A stretch of DNA of 64,000 nucleotides from GWF2-38-69 sp965228125 (GTDB lineage: Bacteria; Verrucomicrobiota; Lentisphaeria; Victivallales; GWF2-38-69), in contig OZ245791.1 of the NCBI GenBank assembly GCA_965228125.1, positions 1,054,001 to 1,118,000 on the forward strand. The letters are read 5' to 3'. The notes under the pieces are model-generated. The model worked only from the letters and a program-made list of their open reading frames with translations. It was not told the origin of the DNA and searched no databases. Positions 26,984 to 36,172 of this stretch are shown piece by piece; within the stretch, counting starts at the first letter, position 1; each line of letters opens with the position of its first letter. The position numbers and the translations under genes were made by a program.

Positions 26984-28066
26984 ATGCCATTTGAAAGAGG
27001 AAGTTTTTCCGTTAAGTTTCTGAAACTCCCGAAAGATCTCCCAGAAGATTTTTTGAAAGCTTTTAACAGCAACTGCGCCGGAAAATTAGATGAAGTAAAA
27101 AATGAACCGCAGATCGGCTGGGTAAGCGGCCGTCATTTGCTTGAAAGAACAATAGATGAAGAAACTGCGATACTCGGAGGCCACATTTTCTTGTACCTGA
27201 GGATTGCCCAGAGAAAAATCCCCGCTCAACTAATGAAAGCCGAAATCAAAATGGAAGAGCTTGTCTATATGAGAGCTACAGGCTCGGCAGACATCCCTAA
27301 AAAAATAAGAAAAGAAATAAAAGAAACTGTTGAAGAGAAAAGGCTTCCGCAGATGGTTCCTTCTATTTCCGGTATCCCGTTTGTCATAGATAAACGTGAC
27401 AACAGCATATACCTTGGGGCCACTTCCCAGACACAGATAGATAATTTTCTTTCCCTATTTGAAAAAACTGTCAAAATAATTCCTATAGAACTTACTGCCG
27501 AAGAGCTTATGATGGAAGAAAAGCTCAATCCGTCACACTATTCAGGAATGAAACTCTTTCCTAATATAGATGACGAGCTAATCGCAGGTAGGGATTTTCT
27601 CACATGGCTGTGGTTCTTCAGCGAAGAAGAATCAGGAGAGTTCGATGTTAACACTCTGGGCAGGTTTTCTTTTATGATCGATGGGCCTCTGACATTCATT
27701 TCTGACGGAGAGGGCGCCCTCGAATCTGCTGTCAAAAAAGGCAACCCTCTCAGAAGCGCAGAGGCCAGAGCCGCACTAAACGTAGGGAAAAAACTTAAGA
27801 AAGCAAAAATCGTATTAGCAAAGGATGATGAGACATGGAGTGCAACTTTTGACGCGGATAGTTTTTCCTTCTCTTCGGTCATTCTTCCTCAGGGCGAAGA
27901 AATGGAACACAACAGTCGGTTTGCCGAAAGAATTGATTATCTGCAGACTTTTAAAACAGTTTTCAAATCTTTGTTCAGCAGATTCATTGGGGAAACTAAA
28001 TCACCCGACTGGCATAAAAAGATTGCGCAAATTAAACAATGGATTGAAAAAAGAGAATCGTTATAA
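26984..28066 (+). CDS. RdgC-like protein (putative recombination-associated DNA-binding protein)
   Basis: A 360-residue protein without signal peptide or membrane segments. Its order resembles RdgC. An N-terminal KLP...F half contains IGWVSGRHLLE, like the GWV segment of E. coli RdgC. Next come KIPAQLMKAEIK and a basic K/R-E helix, then PFVIDKRDNSIYLGATS. The REFLTWLWFFSEE-like stretch (here GRDFLTWLWFFSEE) is, as I recall, common in RdgC homologues outside proteobacteria. RdgC forms a ring around DNA and restrains RecA. The match is by pattern only and the C-terminal region is longer than in E. coli. It sits between rph and metX, with short gaps suggesting cotranscription. Confidence 0.55.
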   Translation: MPFERGSFSVKFLKLPKDLPEDFLKAFNSNCAGKLDEVKNEPQIGWVSGRHLLERTIDEETAILGGHIFLYLRIAQRKIPAQLMKAEIKMEELVYMRATGSADIPKKIRKEIKETVEEKRLPQMVPSISGIPFVIDKRDNSIYLGATSQTQIDNFLSLFEKTVKIIPIELTAEELMMEEKLNPSHYSGMKLFPNIDDELIAGRDFLTWLWFFSEEESGEFDVNTLGRFSFMIDGPLTFISDGEGALESAVKKGNPLRSAEARAALNVGKKLKKAKIVLAKDDETWSATFDADSFSFSSVILPQGEEMEHNSRFAERIDYLQTFKTVFKSLFSRFIGETKSPDWHKKIAQIKQWIEKRESL

Positions 28067-28090
28067 CTTTTTGGGTTTAAGGCCTGTTTT

Positions 28091-29245
28091 ATGAAAAGTT
28101 TAGGAATAGTTGAATACCACGATTTTACATTTGGAAAAGATGCCAATGATGCTTTAACTCTTGACTGCGGCAAGAAACTTTCGCCCGTAACTATCCGATA
28201 CGAAACATATGGCAAATTAAACAGTGATAAAACAAACGCCATACTCATTGTACACGCCCTTACAGGCAATGCACATGCAGCAGGATATCACTCCGAAAAT
28301 GACAAAAAATCTGGTTGGTGGGATGAAATGATAGGTCCCGGCAAACCTTTTGACACAGACAAATACTACATCGTCTGCAGCAATTGCATAGGCGGGTGTT
28401 CAGGCTCAACCGGCCCAAGATCAATTAATCCTGAAACACAAAAACGCTATAATCTCGATTTTCCTGTTATAACAATAGCCGATATGGTCAGTGCCCAACT
28501 TCGGCTTATGAATCATCTTGAAATTCCAAAATGGCTCAATGTAGCCGGCGGTTCCATGGGCGGAATGCAGGCTCTGCAATGGGCCATCGATTACCCGGAG
28601 AGAGTTGAAAGCGTAAGCGCTATAGCCACCTGTGCAAGGCTCTCTTCTCAATCAATCGCATTCAACTGGGTAGGACGGGATGCTATAATGAAAGACCCTG
28701 TTTGGAGCAAAACAAACGGCAACTACGAAGATGAATCCCCTGAAAGCGGACTGGCTATCGCAAGAATGTTAGCTCACATCACGTATCTAAGCGATGAATC
28801 CATGAGCACAAAATTCGGCAGAAAACTCAAAGAAGCCGACAATTACGGCTATGATTTCTCCAAAAATTTTGAAGTGGAAAGTTATCTGGAATATCAAGGA
28901 CAAAGATTTGTAGAAAGATTCGATGCCAATTGCTATCTCTACATCACAAGAGCTATGGATTATTTCGACCTTGCCGAAAAAAATAATGGTGATTTGACAA
29001 AATGTTTTTCTAAAATCATGTCAAAATTTCTGGTAGTATCGTTTTCGAGCGATTGGCTATTTTCCCCTGCTAACTCAAGAGATATCGTCAAAGCTCTGAG
29101 GGCTAATAACAAAGATGTTGTTTACTGCAATATTGACTCAAACTACGGGCACGACGCATTTTTACTGGAAGTTGATACACTAGGTACACTCTTATCAGAT
29201 TACTTAAGCAGCGTTTTCGAAAAGGTAAAAAAGACAAATGCATAG
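28091..29245 (+). CDS. metX: Homoserine O-acetyltransferase
   Basis: The 384-residue alpha/beta-hydrolase transfers an acetyl (or succinyl) group to homoserine in methionine synthesis. HALTGNAHAAG forms the oxyanion region. The nucleophile is S155 in GGSMGGMQALQW, with D321 in SSDWLFSP and H354 in YGHDAFLLE completing the triad. Length and motifs match the MetX type, not MetA. The gene overlaps metW by eight bases, the usual metXW arrangement. The residues that separate acetyl from succinyl preference were not resolved. Confidence 0.95.
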   Translation: MKSLGIVEYHDFTFGKDANDALTLDCGKKLSPVTIRYETYGKLNSDKTNAILIVHALTGNAHAAGYHSENDKKSGWWDEMIGPGKPFDTDKYYIVCSNCIGGCSGSTGPRSINPETQKRYNLDFPVITIADMVSAQLRLMNHLEIPKWLNVAGGSMGGMQALQWAIDYPERVESVSAIATCARLSSQSIAFNWVGRDAIMKDPVWSKTNGNYEDESPESGLAIARMLAHITYLSDESMSTKFGRKLKEADNYGYDFSKNFEVESYLEYQGQRFVERFDANCYLYITRAMDYFDLAEKNNGDLTKCFSKIMSKFLVVSFSSDWLFSPANSRDIVKALRANNKDVVYCNIDSNYGHDAFLLEVDTLGTLLSDYLSSVFEKVKKTNA

Positions 29246-29852
29246 AGAATATCCAATTTTCAAAAACAGGCCGGATTTGCAGATTATAGCAAACATGGTA
29301 GACCGCAATTCAAAAGTGCTTGACCTTGGATGCGGAGACGGTTCTCTGCTTGATTTCCTGATTAAAACAAAAGACATATCCGGGTCAGGTATAGAGCTTT
29401 TTCAGGATATGATTATCGGATGCGTGAAAAGAGGAGTTTCTGTCGTTCACGGAAATTTGAACGAGGGACTGCCTGAAATCAAAGACAAGACTTTTGATTT
29501 TGTAATTCTTAGCCAGACCCTTCAAACTATTCATAATGCCGACTCACTTCTAAAAGAAATGTCCAGAGTCGGAAAAAAAGTCTTGGTAAGCTTTATAAAT
29601 TTTGGACTCTATACGGGAAGATTCCAGTTAATGTTTTCAGGAAGAATGCCTATAACAAAAACACTTCCCCACCAATGGTACAACACGCCCAATATTCATT
29701 TGGGAACGATCAAGGATTTCAGAATGCTTTGTCAGAGCCTCAACCTTAAAATCCTGAAAGAAGTACCGGCAAATAATACTATGAAATTAGCCTCAAAATA
29801 CTGGCCTAATTTATTCGCAGCTACCTGCGTATTCATGCTTGAGGAACAATGA
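29238..29852 (+). CDS. metW: Methionine biosynthesis protein MetW
   Basis: A 204-residue class I SAM-dependent methyltransferase fold protein. Motif I is VLDLGCGDGSLL (about 27-38), followed by GIELFQDMIIGCVKRGVSVVHGNLNEGL and SQTLQTIHN, the MetW-specific order. The HQWYNTPNIHLGTIKDFR segment is also characteristic. MetW partners MetX and is needed for full homoserine acyltransferase activity in several bacteria. It overlaps metX by eight bases and is followed 23 bases later by guaB, so transcription may continue. Confidence 0.94.
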   Translation: MHREYPIFKNRPDLQIIANMVDRNSKVLDLGCGDGSLLDFLIKTKDISGSGIELFQDMIIGCVKRGVSVVHGNLNEGLPEIKDKTFDFVILSQTLQTIHNADSLLKEMSRVGKKVLVSFINFGLYTGRFQLMFSGRMPITKTLPHQWYNTPNIHLGTIKDFRMLCQSLNLKILKEVPANNTMKLASKYWPNLFAATCVFMLEEQ

Positions 29853-29875
29853 AAAATCAAACTGGAGTATAATCA

Positions 29876-31372
29876 ATGTCTATAAACAGCAAGCTAGATA
29901 AATTCATGTTGTCTTTTGAAAACGAAGCTCTTACCTTTGACGATGTTTCACTCCTCACAGCTTTTGCCGATTTTCTGCCGCCAGACAGCGATATAAGAAC
30001 GAAATTCTCCAGAAATATCGAACTTAACATTCCGTTCATAAGCGCCGCAATGGATACAGTAACAGAAAGTGCAATGGCTATAGCTATGGCTCAGGCTGGT
30101 GGAATCGGGGTAATACACAAAAACCTAACAGCTAAACAGCAGGCAGAAGAGGTCAGGAAAGTAAAAAGTTACTTGAACGGGCTTATCAAAACACCTGTTG
30201 TATTTCATCCCGAACAAACGGTCAAACACATCCTTAATGAAAGAGAGGAAAGAAAATATAAATTCAGCGGATTCCCCATTGTTGACGAGGATGGAACGCT
30301 TTTAGGCATGATAACAAGAAGAGATTTAAAATATGTTTCTGACAAGAGAGCCAAACTCAAAGACGTCATGGTAAAAACTCTTGTTACCGCTCCCGATAAC
30401 ACCCCCCTTACCAAAGCCTTTGAGATAATGAAGAAGAATAAAATCGGCAAACTTCCTTTAATTACTCAAAAGGGTAAACTCGCAGGGCTTTACAGTTTTG
30501 AAGACGTCAAATCCATTATGGGTAACCTTAACCCTCTTTACACTAGAGATGATGAACACAGACTAAGGGTATCAGCAGCAGCAGGGCCATACGAATACGA
30601 CAGAATCGAAGCTCTTATCGAAGTCTGTTGCGATGCGATAGTAATTGACACCGCACACGGGCACTCTAAAGGCGTTCTTGAAACAATCGCGACATGCAAA
30701 AAGGAATACCCTAATGTTGATATAGTAGCAGGCAACGTAGGCACAGAAGAAGGTGCAAAAGCTATTATGAAAGCTGGCGCTGATGCTGTTAAAATCGGAA
30801 TCGGGCCAGGCTCTATCTGCACAACAAGAGTCGTAGCCGGTGTAGGTATTCCGCAGATTACCGCCATCTACAACGCTTCTCAAGCTGTAGGCGATGAAAT
30901 TCCAATTATCGCGGACGGCGGGATCAAACAGTCAGGCGATGTCGCAAAAGCTATCGGAGCAGGTGCATCATGCGTAATGATGGGTTCAGTGCTTGCCGCC
31001 ACGTTTGAAAGCCCCGGAGAGAAAATCTCTCATAAAGGCAGAACGTATGTTTTATACAGAGGGATGGGAAGTCTGGAAGCTATGAAATCAAGCGCTGGCA
31101 GCAGAGAAAGATACGGAGTAAAAGAAGAAAGCATCAACAATCTCGTACCACAAGGCGTTGAAGGAATGGTTCTCTTCAGAGGGTCGGTCAAAGATGTCCT
31201 TACTCAATATATCGGTGGAGTCAAATATTCGCTCGGATACTGCGGGGCAAGAACTATTCCTGAACTCAGGAAGAATGCTATGTTTGTAAAAGTCACTGCC
31301 GCTGGCTTGAGAGAAGCCCATCCGCATGATATCGAAATAACAAAAGACGCTCCAAACTACTCTGTTGACTGA
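29876..31372 (+). CDS. guaB: Inosine-5'-monophosphate dehydrogenase
   Basis: The 498-residue enzyme oxidises IMP to XMP, the committed step of GMP synthesis. The TIM barrel is split by two CBS domains (about 107-215). The catalytic C315 lies in GPGSICTTR, with DTAHGHS and DGGIKQSGDVAKAIGAGA forming the IMP and K+ sites. YRGMGSLEAM provides the mobile flap start, and the C-terminal flap contains ERYGVKEE. GGAG precedes the ATG by about ten bases. It is followed by a well-formed terminator at 31456-31491. Confidence 0.97.
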   Translation: MSINSKLDKFMLSFENEALTFDDVSLLTAFADFLPPDSDIRTKFSRNIELNIPFISAAMDTVTESAMAIAMAQAGGIGVIHKNLTAKQQAEEVRKVKSYLNGLIKTPVVFHPEQTVKHILNEREERKYKFSGFPIVDEDGTLLGMITRRDLKYVSDKRAKLKDVMVKTLVTAPDNTPLTKAFEIMKKNKIGKLPLITQKGKLAGLYSFEDVKSIMGNLNPLYTRDDEHRLRVSAAAGPYEYDRIEALIEVCCDAIVIDTAHGHSKGVLETIATCKKEYPNVDIVAGNVGTEEGAKAIMKAGADAVKIGIGPGSICTTRVVAGVGIPQITAIYNASQAVGDEIPIIADGGIKQSGDVAKAIGAGASCVMMGSVLAATFESPGEKISHKGRTYVLYRGMGSLEAMKSSAGSRERYGVKEESINNLVPQGVEGMVLFRGSVKDVLTQYIGGVKYSLGYCGARTIPELRKNAMFVKVTAAGLREAHPHDIEITKDAPNYSVD

Positions 31373-31455
31373 CAGCTTTGTTATTTTTGAGTTAATACTT
31401 ACTACAAACTAGCACACTTTTTTCCTTGCTATTATAATCGTTTGTGCAATCGAGT

Positions 31456-31491
31456 CGCCAAGCCGTTTTTTCAAAAACCATTGGCGTTTTT
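31456..31491 (+). terminator. Rho-independent terminator downstream of guaB, upstream of mgtA
   Basis: CGCCAA (31456-31461) pairs with TTGGCG (31481-31486), with an inner GTTTTT/AAAAAC arm (65-70 with 73-78) and a T5 tail at 31487-31491. It lies 83 bases after guaB and 48 before the Mg2+ ATPase gene. A consensus TATAAT (31433-31438) sits just upstream of the hairpin, so it could also act as a leader attenuator for mgtA. Confidence 0.75.
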
Positions 31492-31539
31492 CCTTGTCAC
31501 AAGTTTGCACTTAACCACATTTGATAATCAAGAATATCT

Positions 31540-34260
31540 ATGTTCATCCTTAGACATAAAAAGAAGAATGAAGACGAACAAAAGGCTCATGCTGAACTTG
31601 TTCGCGAACAGCTCAAAACCCTGTCCCTTCTTAGTATAGACAAACTAATGGAAAAATTTGAAACTGGTGACAGGGGATTAAAACCAGAAAGAGTAAAAGA
31701 GCTTCTCGACGAATATGGTAAAAACGTAGTTGAGATACAAAAACCTCCGCCGTGGTGGAAAATTTTCTTTTATTCCTTCAAAACTCCTTTCAATATGATT
31801 CTGTTCCTTCTCATGCTTGTTTCATACGCTACTGGAGATGACAGCGGAGCCATAGTAATGGGTTCAATGATTTTACTAAGCACGCTTCTAAGGTTCTGGC
31901 AAGAAAGCAAAGCAGTAATGGAAGCCGAATACCTAAAAAAACTTGTTCACAACAAAGCAACCGTAGTAAGGCAGGTTTATGAGGACCATAAGTTAATCAC
32001 AAAGGAATTTGACATCCCGATGGAAAATCTTGTCCCTGGAGATCTGGTTCACTTATCTGCAGGCGACATGATTCCAGGGGATGTAAGACTCATAAGCAGC
32101 AGAGACCTCTTCGTGAGCCAATCTGCAATCACAGGTGAAGCCCTGCCCGTCGAAAAACACGAAACATTTAAAAAACTCAATAAATCTGTATCAGTCCAAA
32201 AATATATTGACGATGACCAGACCAAAAGTGAGGCTGCCGCAAAGGCCAGTTCTATTGACCAGCCAACAATGTGCCTGATGGGAAGCAGCGTAGTAAGCGG
32301 CACGGCAAAAGCCTTGGTGTTGTGCACAGGACAAAATACTTTTTTCGGTTCCATGGCATCTCAGCTTCTTGGAAAAAGGCCTCAAACGGCTTTTGACCAA
32401 GGTGTTGACAGCGTGGGAAAACTTCTTGTTAAATTTATGGTAGTAATGGCTCCGATTGTTTTTTTGATAAACGGTTTCATGAAGAATGATTGGACTGACG
32501 CTTTTCTTTTTGCCATCTCCGTAGCTGTGGGTTTGACCCCTGAAATGCTGCCGATGATCCTCAATGCCAATCTGGCCAGAGGCGCAGTAGCTTTATCTAG
32601 GAAGAAGACCGTCGTAAAAAACTTGAGCAGCATACAGAACTTCGGAGCTATTGATATTCTATGCACTGATAAAACAGGCACACTGACCCAAGATAAGGTT
32701 GTTCTAATCAAACACATGGATTCATCCGGCGAAAAATCTCCAGTCGTTCTTAAGTATGCTTTTCTTAACAGCCATTTCCAGACAGGATTAAAAAACCTTC
32801 TCGACAAGGCCGTAGTAACCAGAGCCGAGGACAAACAAATTACTCCGATAGCGCAGGACTACAGACTCATTGATGAGATTCCTTTCGACTTCGTAAGAAG
32901 AAGGATGTCGGTGATTCTAGAGAAAAAAGACACCAAGGAAAAACTTTTCATCTGCAAGGGCGCAGTAGAAGAAACTATCAGAAATTGTACAAAACTAGAA
33001 CTACGGAACGGAGAGATCAAGGATATCTCAGGCAATCACGCCAATGCACTAAAAGAACTCAAAGATAAACTCTCCGACGATGGGCTAAGAGTAGTAGTGG
33101 TTGCTTATAAGCCTATTGCAAATTGGGAAGAGGACAAATTCTCATCAGAAGACGAAAAAGATCTGATTTTTTCAGGCTATATAGCTTTTCTGGACCCCCC
33201 GAAAGAATCCACTTCCAAAGCACTTTCACTTCTGATGCAGCATGGAATAGAAGTTAAGGTATTAACCGGTGACAATGACCTGGTATCAAGAAAAATATGC
33301 AGGGATGTAGAATTACCAATAAAGGGAATACTTACTGGCCCTGAAATTGATAATCTCACTGAAAATGAACTTACCGAAAAAACCAGAGATTGTACTATTT
33401 TTGCCAAACTCTCACCTTCAAACAAGGCAAGAATAGTTAAAAACCTTAAGAACCAAAAACATGTTGTCGGATTTATGGGCGACGGTATCAATGATGCCCT
33501 TGCTTTGAGAGAAGCAGACGTCGGAATATCCGTTGATACAGGAACAGACCTTGCAAAAGAAGCCGCTGACATAATTCTACTTGAAAAGAGCCTGTTGGTT
33601 CTTGAGGAAGGCGTCAGGGAAGGAAGAAGAACTTTCGGCAATATCACGAAATACATTCAAATGACATGCAGTTCAAACTTCGGCAATGTATTCAGCGTCC
33701 TTATTGCCAGCGCAATCCTTCCTTTTCTACCAATGATGCCTGTCCAATTACTTATTCAAAACCTCCTTTACGACTTTTCGCAAATAGCTATTCCATGGGA
33801 CAGGATGGACGAGGAGTTCATGGCAAAACCAAGAACATGGGAGCCTAACTCAATAAAGAAATTCATGCTGTTCATTGGCCCTATCAGTTCAATATTTGAT
33901 ATTGCCACATTCGCAATAATGTGGTATATATTTAAAGCAAACTGCGATGCGCAACAGGCACTTTTTCATTCCGGCTGGTTCGTAGAAGGACTTATTACTC
34001 AAACGCTTATTGTACACATGATAAGAACTGAAAAGCTTCCTTTCTTCCAAAGCAGAGCTTCGTTTCCTGTGGTAGCCGGAACATCGCTTGTTATTGCAAT
34101 AGGAATCCTAATCCCGTATGCCCCATTTGCTGTTCATCTAGGGTTTGTACCTCTACCTCTGGCATATTTCCCTTACCTTATATCCATGACAATAGCTTAT
34201 TGTTTACTGACACAAATTTGCAAAGTTTGGTATATTAGAAAGTTTAAGACCTGGCTGTAG
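31540..34260 (+). CDS. mgtA: P-type Mg2+-importing ATPase
   Basis: A 906-residue P-type ATPase of the MgtA/MgtB kind, importing Mg2+ across the inner membrane. An N-terminal cation ATPase domain precedes TM1-2 (about 75-115). The actuator domain contains SAITGEALPVEK (TGE at dephosphorylation). Phosphorylation is at D377 in CTDKTGTLTQ, and the hinge is GDGINDALALREADVGISVD. Six C-terminal helices include LIQNLLYDFSQIAIPWDRMD, a segment I associate with MgtA-type pumps rather than Ca2+ or Na+/K+ ATPases. An AT-rich leader with a hairpin lies upstream, where MgtA genes often carry Mg2+ control; no known riboswitch was recognised. Confidence 0.92.
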   Translation: MFILRHKKKNEDEQKAHAELVREQLKTLSLLSIDKLMEKFETGDRGLKPERVKELLDEYGKNVVEIQKPPPWWKIFFYSFKTPFNMILFLLMLVSYATGDDSGAIVMGSMILLSTLLRFWQESKAVMEAEYLKKLVHNKATVVRQVYEDHKLITKEFDIPMENLVPGDLVHLSAGDMIPGDVRLISSRDLFVSQSAITGEALPVEKHETFKKLNKSVSVQKYIDDDQTKSEAAAKASSIDQPTMCLMGSSVVSGTAKALVLCTGQNTFFGSMASQLLGKRPQTAFDQGVDSVGKLLVKFMVVMAPIVFLINGFMKNDWTDAFLFAISVAVGLTPEMLPMILNANLARGAVALSRKKTVVKNLSSIQNFGAIDILCTDKTGTLTQDKVVLIKHMDSSGEKSPVVLKYAFLNSHFQTGLKNLLDKAVVTRAEDKQITPIAQDYRLIDEIPFDFVRRRMSVILEKKDTKEKLFICKGAVEETIRNCTKLELRNGEIKDISGNHANALKELKDKLSDDGLRVVVVAYKPIANWEEDKFSSEDEKDLIFSGYIAFLDPPKESTSKALSLLMQHGIEVKVLTGDNDLVSRKICRDVELPIKGILTGPEIDNLTENELTEKTRDCTIFAKLSPSNKARIVKNLKNQKHVVGFMGDGINDALALREADVGISVDTGTDLAKEAADIILLEKSLLVLEEGVREGRRTFGNITKYIQMTCSSNFGNVFSVLIASAILPFLPMMPVQLLIQNLLYDFSQIAIPWDRMDEEFMAKPRTWEPNSIKKFMLFIGPISSIFDIATFAIMWYIFKANCDAQQALFHSGWFVEGLITQTLIVHMIRTEKLPFFQSRASFPVVAGTSLVIAIGILIPYAPFAVHLGFVPLPLAYFPYLISMTIAYCLLTQICKVWYIRKFKTWL

Positions 34261-34288
34261 AACAAAAACAAAAAAATACTATAGGAAA

Positions 34289-34319
34289 ACCTTTCAGCAT
34301 ATTGTTGAAAGGTCTTTCT
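34289..34319 (+). terminator. Hairpin terminator after mgtA
   Basis: ACCTTTCA (34289-34296) pairs with TGAAAGGT (34306-34313) around a 9-base loop, followed by the T-rich CTTTCT. It separates mgtA from the pilus-like operon. Confidence 0.6.
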
Positions 34320-34396
34320 ATACATATATAATTTTAATATGTGTTGCATGTTTATTGTGTATACTGTCCCCCCTTTTATGGAAAAGGTTAATATAA

Positions 34397-36172
34397 ATGG
34401 CAAAAGATAGTTTTGTTCTTACAGTTGATGTCGGGGCCTGCAGCTTGAAAGCGGCAGAATTCCTGCAAAAAAACAACAAACTTGAACTCATCAATTTTGC
34501 CTGTGTAGAATACTCAAGCGAAATAGCTGAGGATAACCGCCATCTGGAAATCAGCAGGGCATTTTCTTCTATACTTCAAACCACTAAATTCAAGTCAAAA
34601 AAACTCTACCTCTCCATCTCAGGACAAGAGGTTTTCACCAGATTCGCAAAATTACCGGCCTCTCCTGGCATGAAACAGCAAAAATTACAGCAGCTTGTCA
34701 ATTACGAAGCTAAGCAAAACATTCCTTTCCCGATTGAAGAGGTAACATGGGATTACCAGCTTATAAACAGCATTGACAATGGAGAACAAGGTGAATTAAC
34801 CGTGATGTACGCTGTTATTAAGAATGACATCATAATGAGCATTGTAAGCGTATTTGAAAGAGCAAAGTTTGAAACTGAGCTTATTGGGACAAGCCCTACT
34901 TCTACGTACAACTGTATGTGTGCTCTCGGATTTGACAAAGCTGAGCCTTCAGCACTCATAAATATCGGTGGAAAATGCACAAACATAATATTTGTTGATA
35001 AAAACAGATTTTTTGCACGAGCTATCCCTCTTGGAGGCTACTCTATTTCGCAGCAAATAAGTAAAGACTTGAACATCCCTTTCAACGAAGCTGAAGAGTT
35101 GAAAAGGAAAATCAGTTATGTTTCTATGGGAAGCAACCATGCGGAGGGCGATGAACAAACCGTTGCCGTAGCTACAAGCATCAGAAATGTCATGATAAGG
35201 ATCCATGGAGAAATAACCCGGTCTATAAATATCTACAAGTCCCAGCGGCCGGATAACAGATTTACAAAAATTTACCTTGCCGGTGGAAGTTCCATCATCA
35301 ATTACACCGATGCTTTTATGTCTGAAAAACTTAAATTGCCTGTCGAATATCTCAATCCGTTTAAGCTCATTTCTGTATCCCAGAACATCAACAAGGAAAA
35401 ACTTTCCGTTGTTGGTCACATGTTCCCTGAACTTATAGGGCTTGCAGTAAATTCGATGACATCATGCCCAATTGAGATTTCGCTGCTTCCCGAGTTAGTA
35501 AAAAGCAAGCACTTGCTTAGAAAAAAACGCCCCTACTTCTACGCAATAGCTGCAACCATAATAATGAGCTTATCCATAGTCTACTGGGGCGTCAAAACAC
35601 AAAAACAGTTAATTGATGACCTGATTATTACAAGCACAGAACAGACCAAAAAAATACAGCAAAGCGTAAATGCTGTTAGAACACTGACAAAGGAACTTGA
35701 AGCGCTAAAATCTTCCTATAAAAATATATTTTCTGGTTTAAATGGAAGAAACGCATGGTTTGAAATACTTGATTCAATACAGAAAGCACTCCCTGACAAT
35801 ACATGGCTTATACTTTTGGAACCTTCAGGACAGCCAAATATTGCTATCGAAAATCCATCTTATAAGGATAACAGTGTAAAATCCATATTTGGCAAACCCA
35901 AAATTAAATATCCGCAAGCAGTTGTAACCACTAATACTGGCACAAAATCCATCGGTTGGATAAGAGTAAAAGCCCATACTCTGGTACTCTTCAAGAGCCT
36001 AAAAACTACTGAACCGGAAAAGTTCAAAGAAAATCTTCTTAAATTCCCATGTTTTACAAACAATGCCGAAGAAATCGTAATCATAGATTATAAAACGCCT
36101 ATCAAGGATTCGGACAATATAAGCTCGTTTGATATGATTATTAAACTAAGTAATCCGATACAACAAAGATGA
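34397..36172 (+). CDS. PilM-like ATPase fused to a PilN-like membrane domain (Amuc_1101-like)
   Basis: The 591-residue protein starts as PilM: FVLTVDVGACSLKAAEF (actin-fold phosphate loop, about 6-22), LYLSISGQEVFTRFAKLP, then QQLVNYEAKQNIPFPIEEVTWDYQ, the usual PilM signature, and ALINIGGKCTNIIF. After about residue 355 it reads IEISLLPEL, the start motif of PilN. A single membrane helix (about 378-396), a short coiled coil and a periplasmic PilN-like fold follow. PilM normally recruits the short N-tail of PilN, so the fusion would make that contact permanent. It overlaps the next gene by four bases (ATGA) and heads a five-gene pilus-like operon. Confidence 0.85.
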   Translation: MAKDSFVLTVDVGACSLKAAEFLQKNNKLELINFACVEYSSEIAEDNRHLEISRAFSSILQTTKFKSKKLYLSISGQEVFTRFAKLPASPGMKQQKLQQLVNYEAKQNIPFPIEEVTWDYQLINSIDNGEQGELTVMYAVIKNDIIMSIVSVFERAKFETELIGTSPTSTYNCMCALGFDKAEPSALINIGGKCTNIIFVDKNRFFARAIPLGGYSISQQISKDLNIPFNEAEELKRKISYVSMGSNHAEGDEQTVAVATSIRNVMIRIHGEITRSINIYKSQRPDNRFTKIYLAGGSSIINYTDAFMSEKLKLPVEYLNPFKLISVSQNINKEKLSVVGHMFPELIGLAVNSMTSCPIEISLLPELVKSKHLLRKKRPYFYAIAATIIMSLSIVYWGVKTQKQLIDDLIITSTEQTKKIQQSVNAVRTLTKELEALKSSYKNIFSGLNGRNAWFEILDSIQKALPDNTWLILLEPSGQPNIAIENPSYKDNSVKSIFGKPKIKYPQAVVTTNTGTKSIGWIRVKAHTLVLFKSLKTTEPEKFKENLLKFPCFTNNAEEIVIIDYKTPIKDSDNISSFDMIIKLSNPIQQR

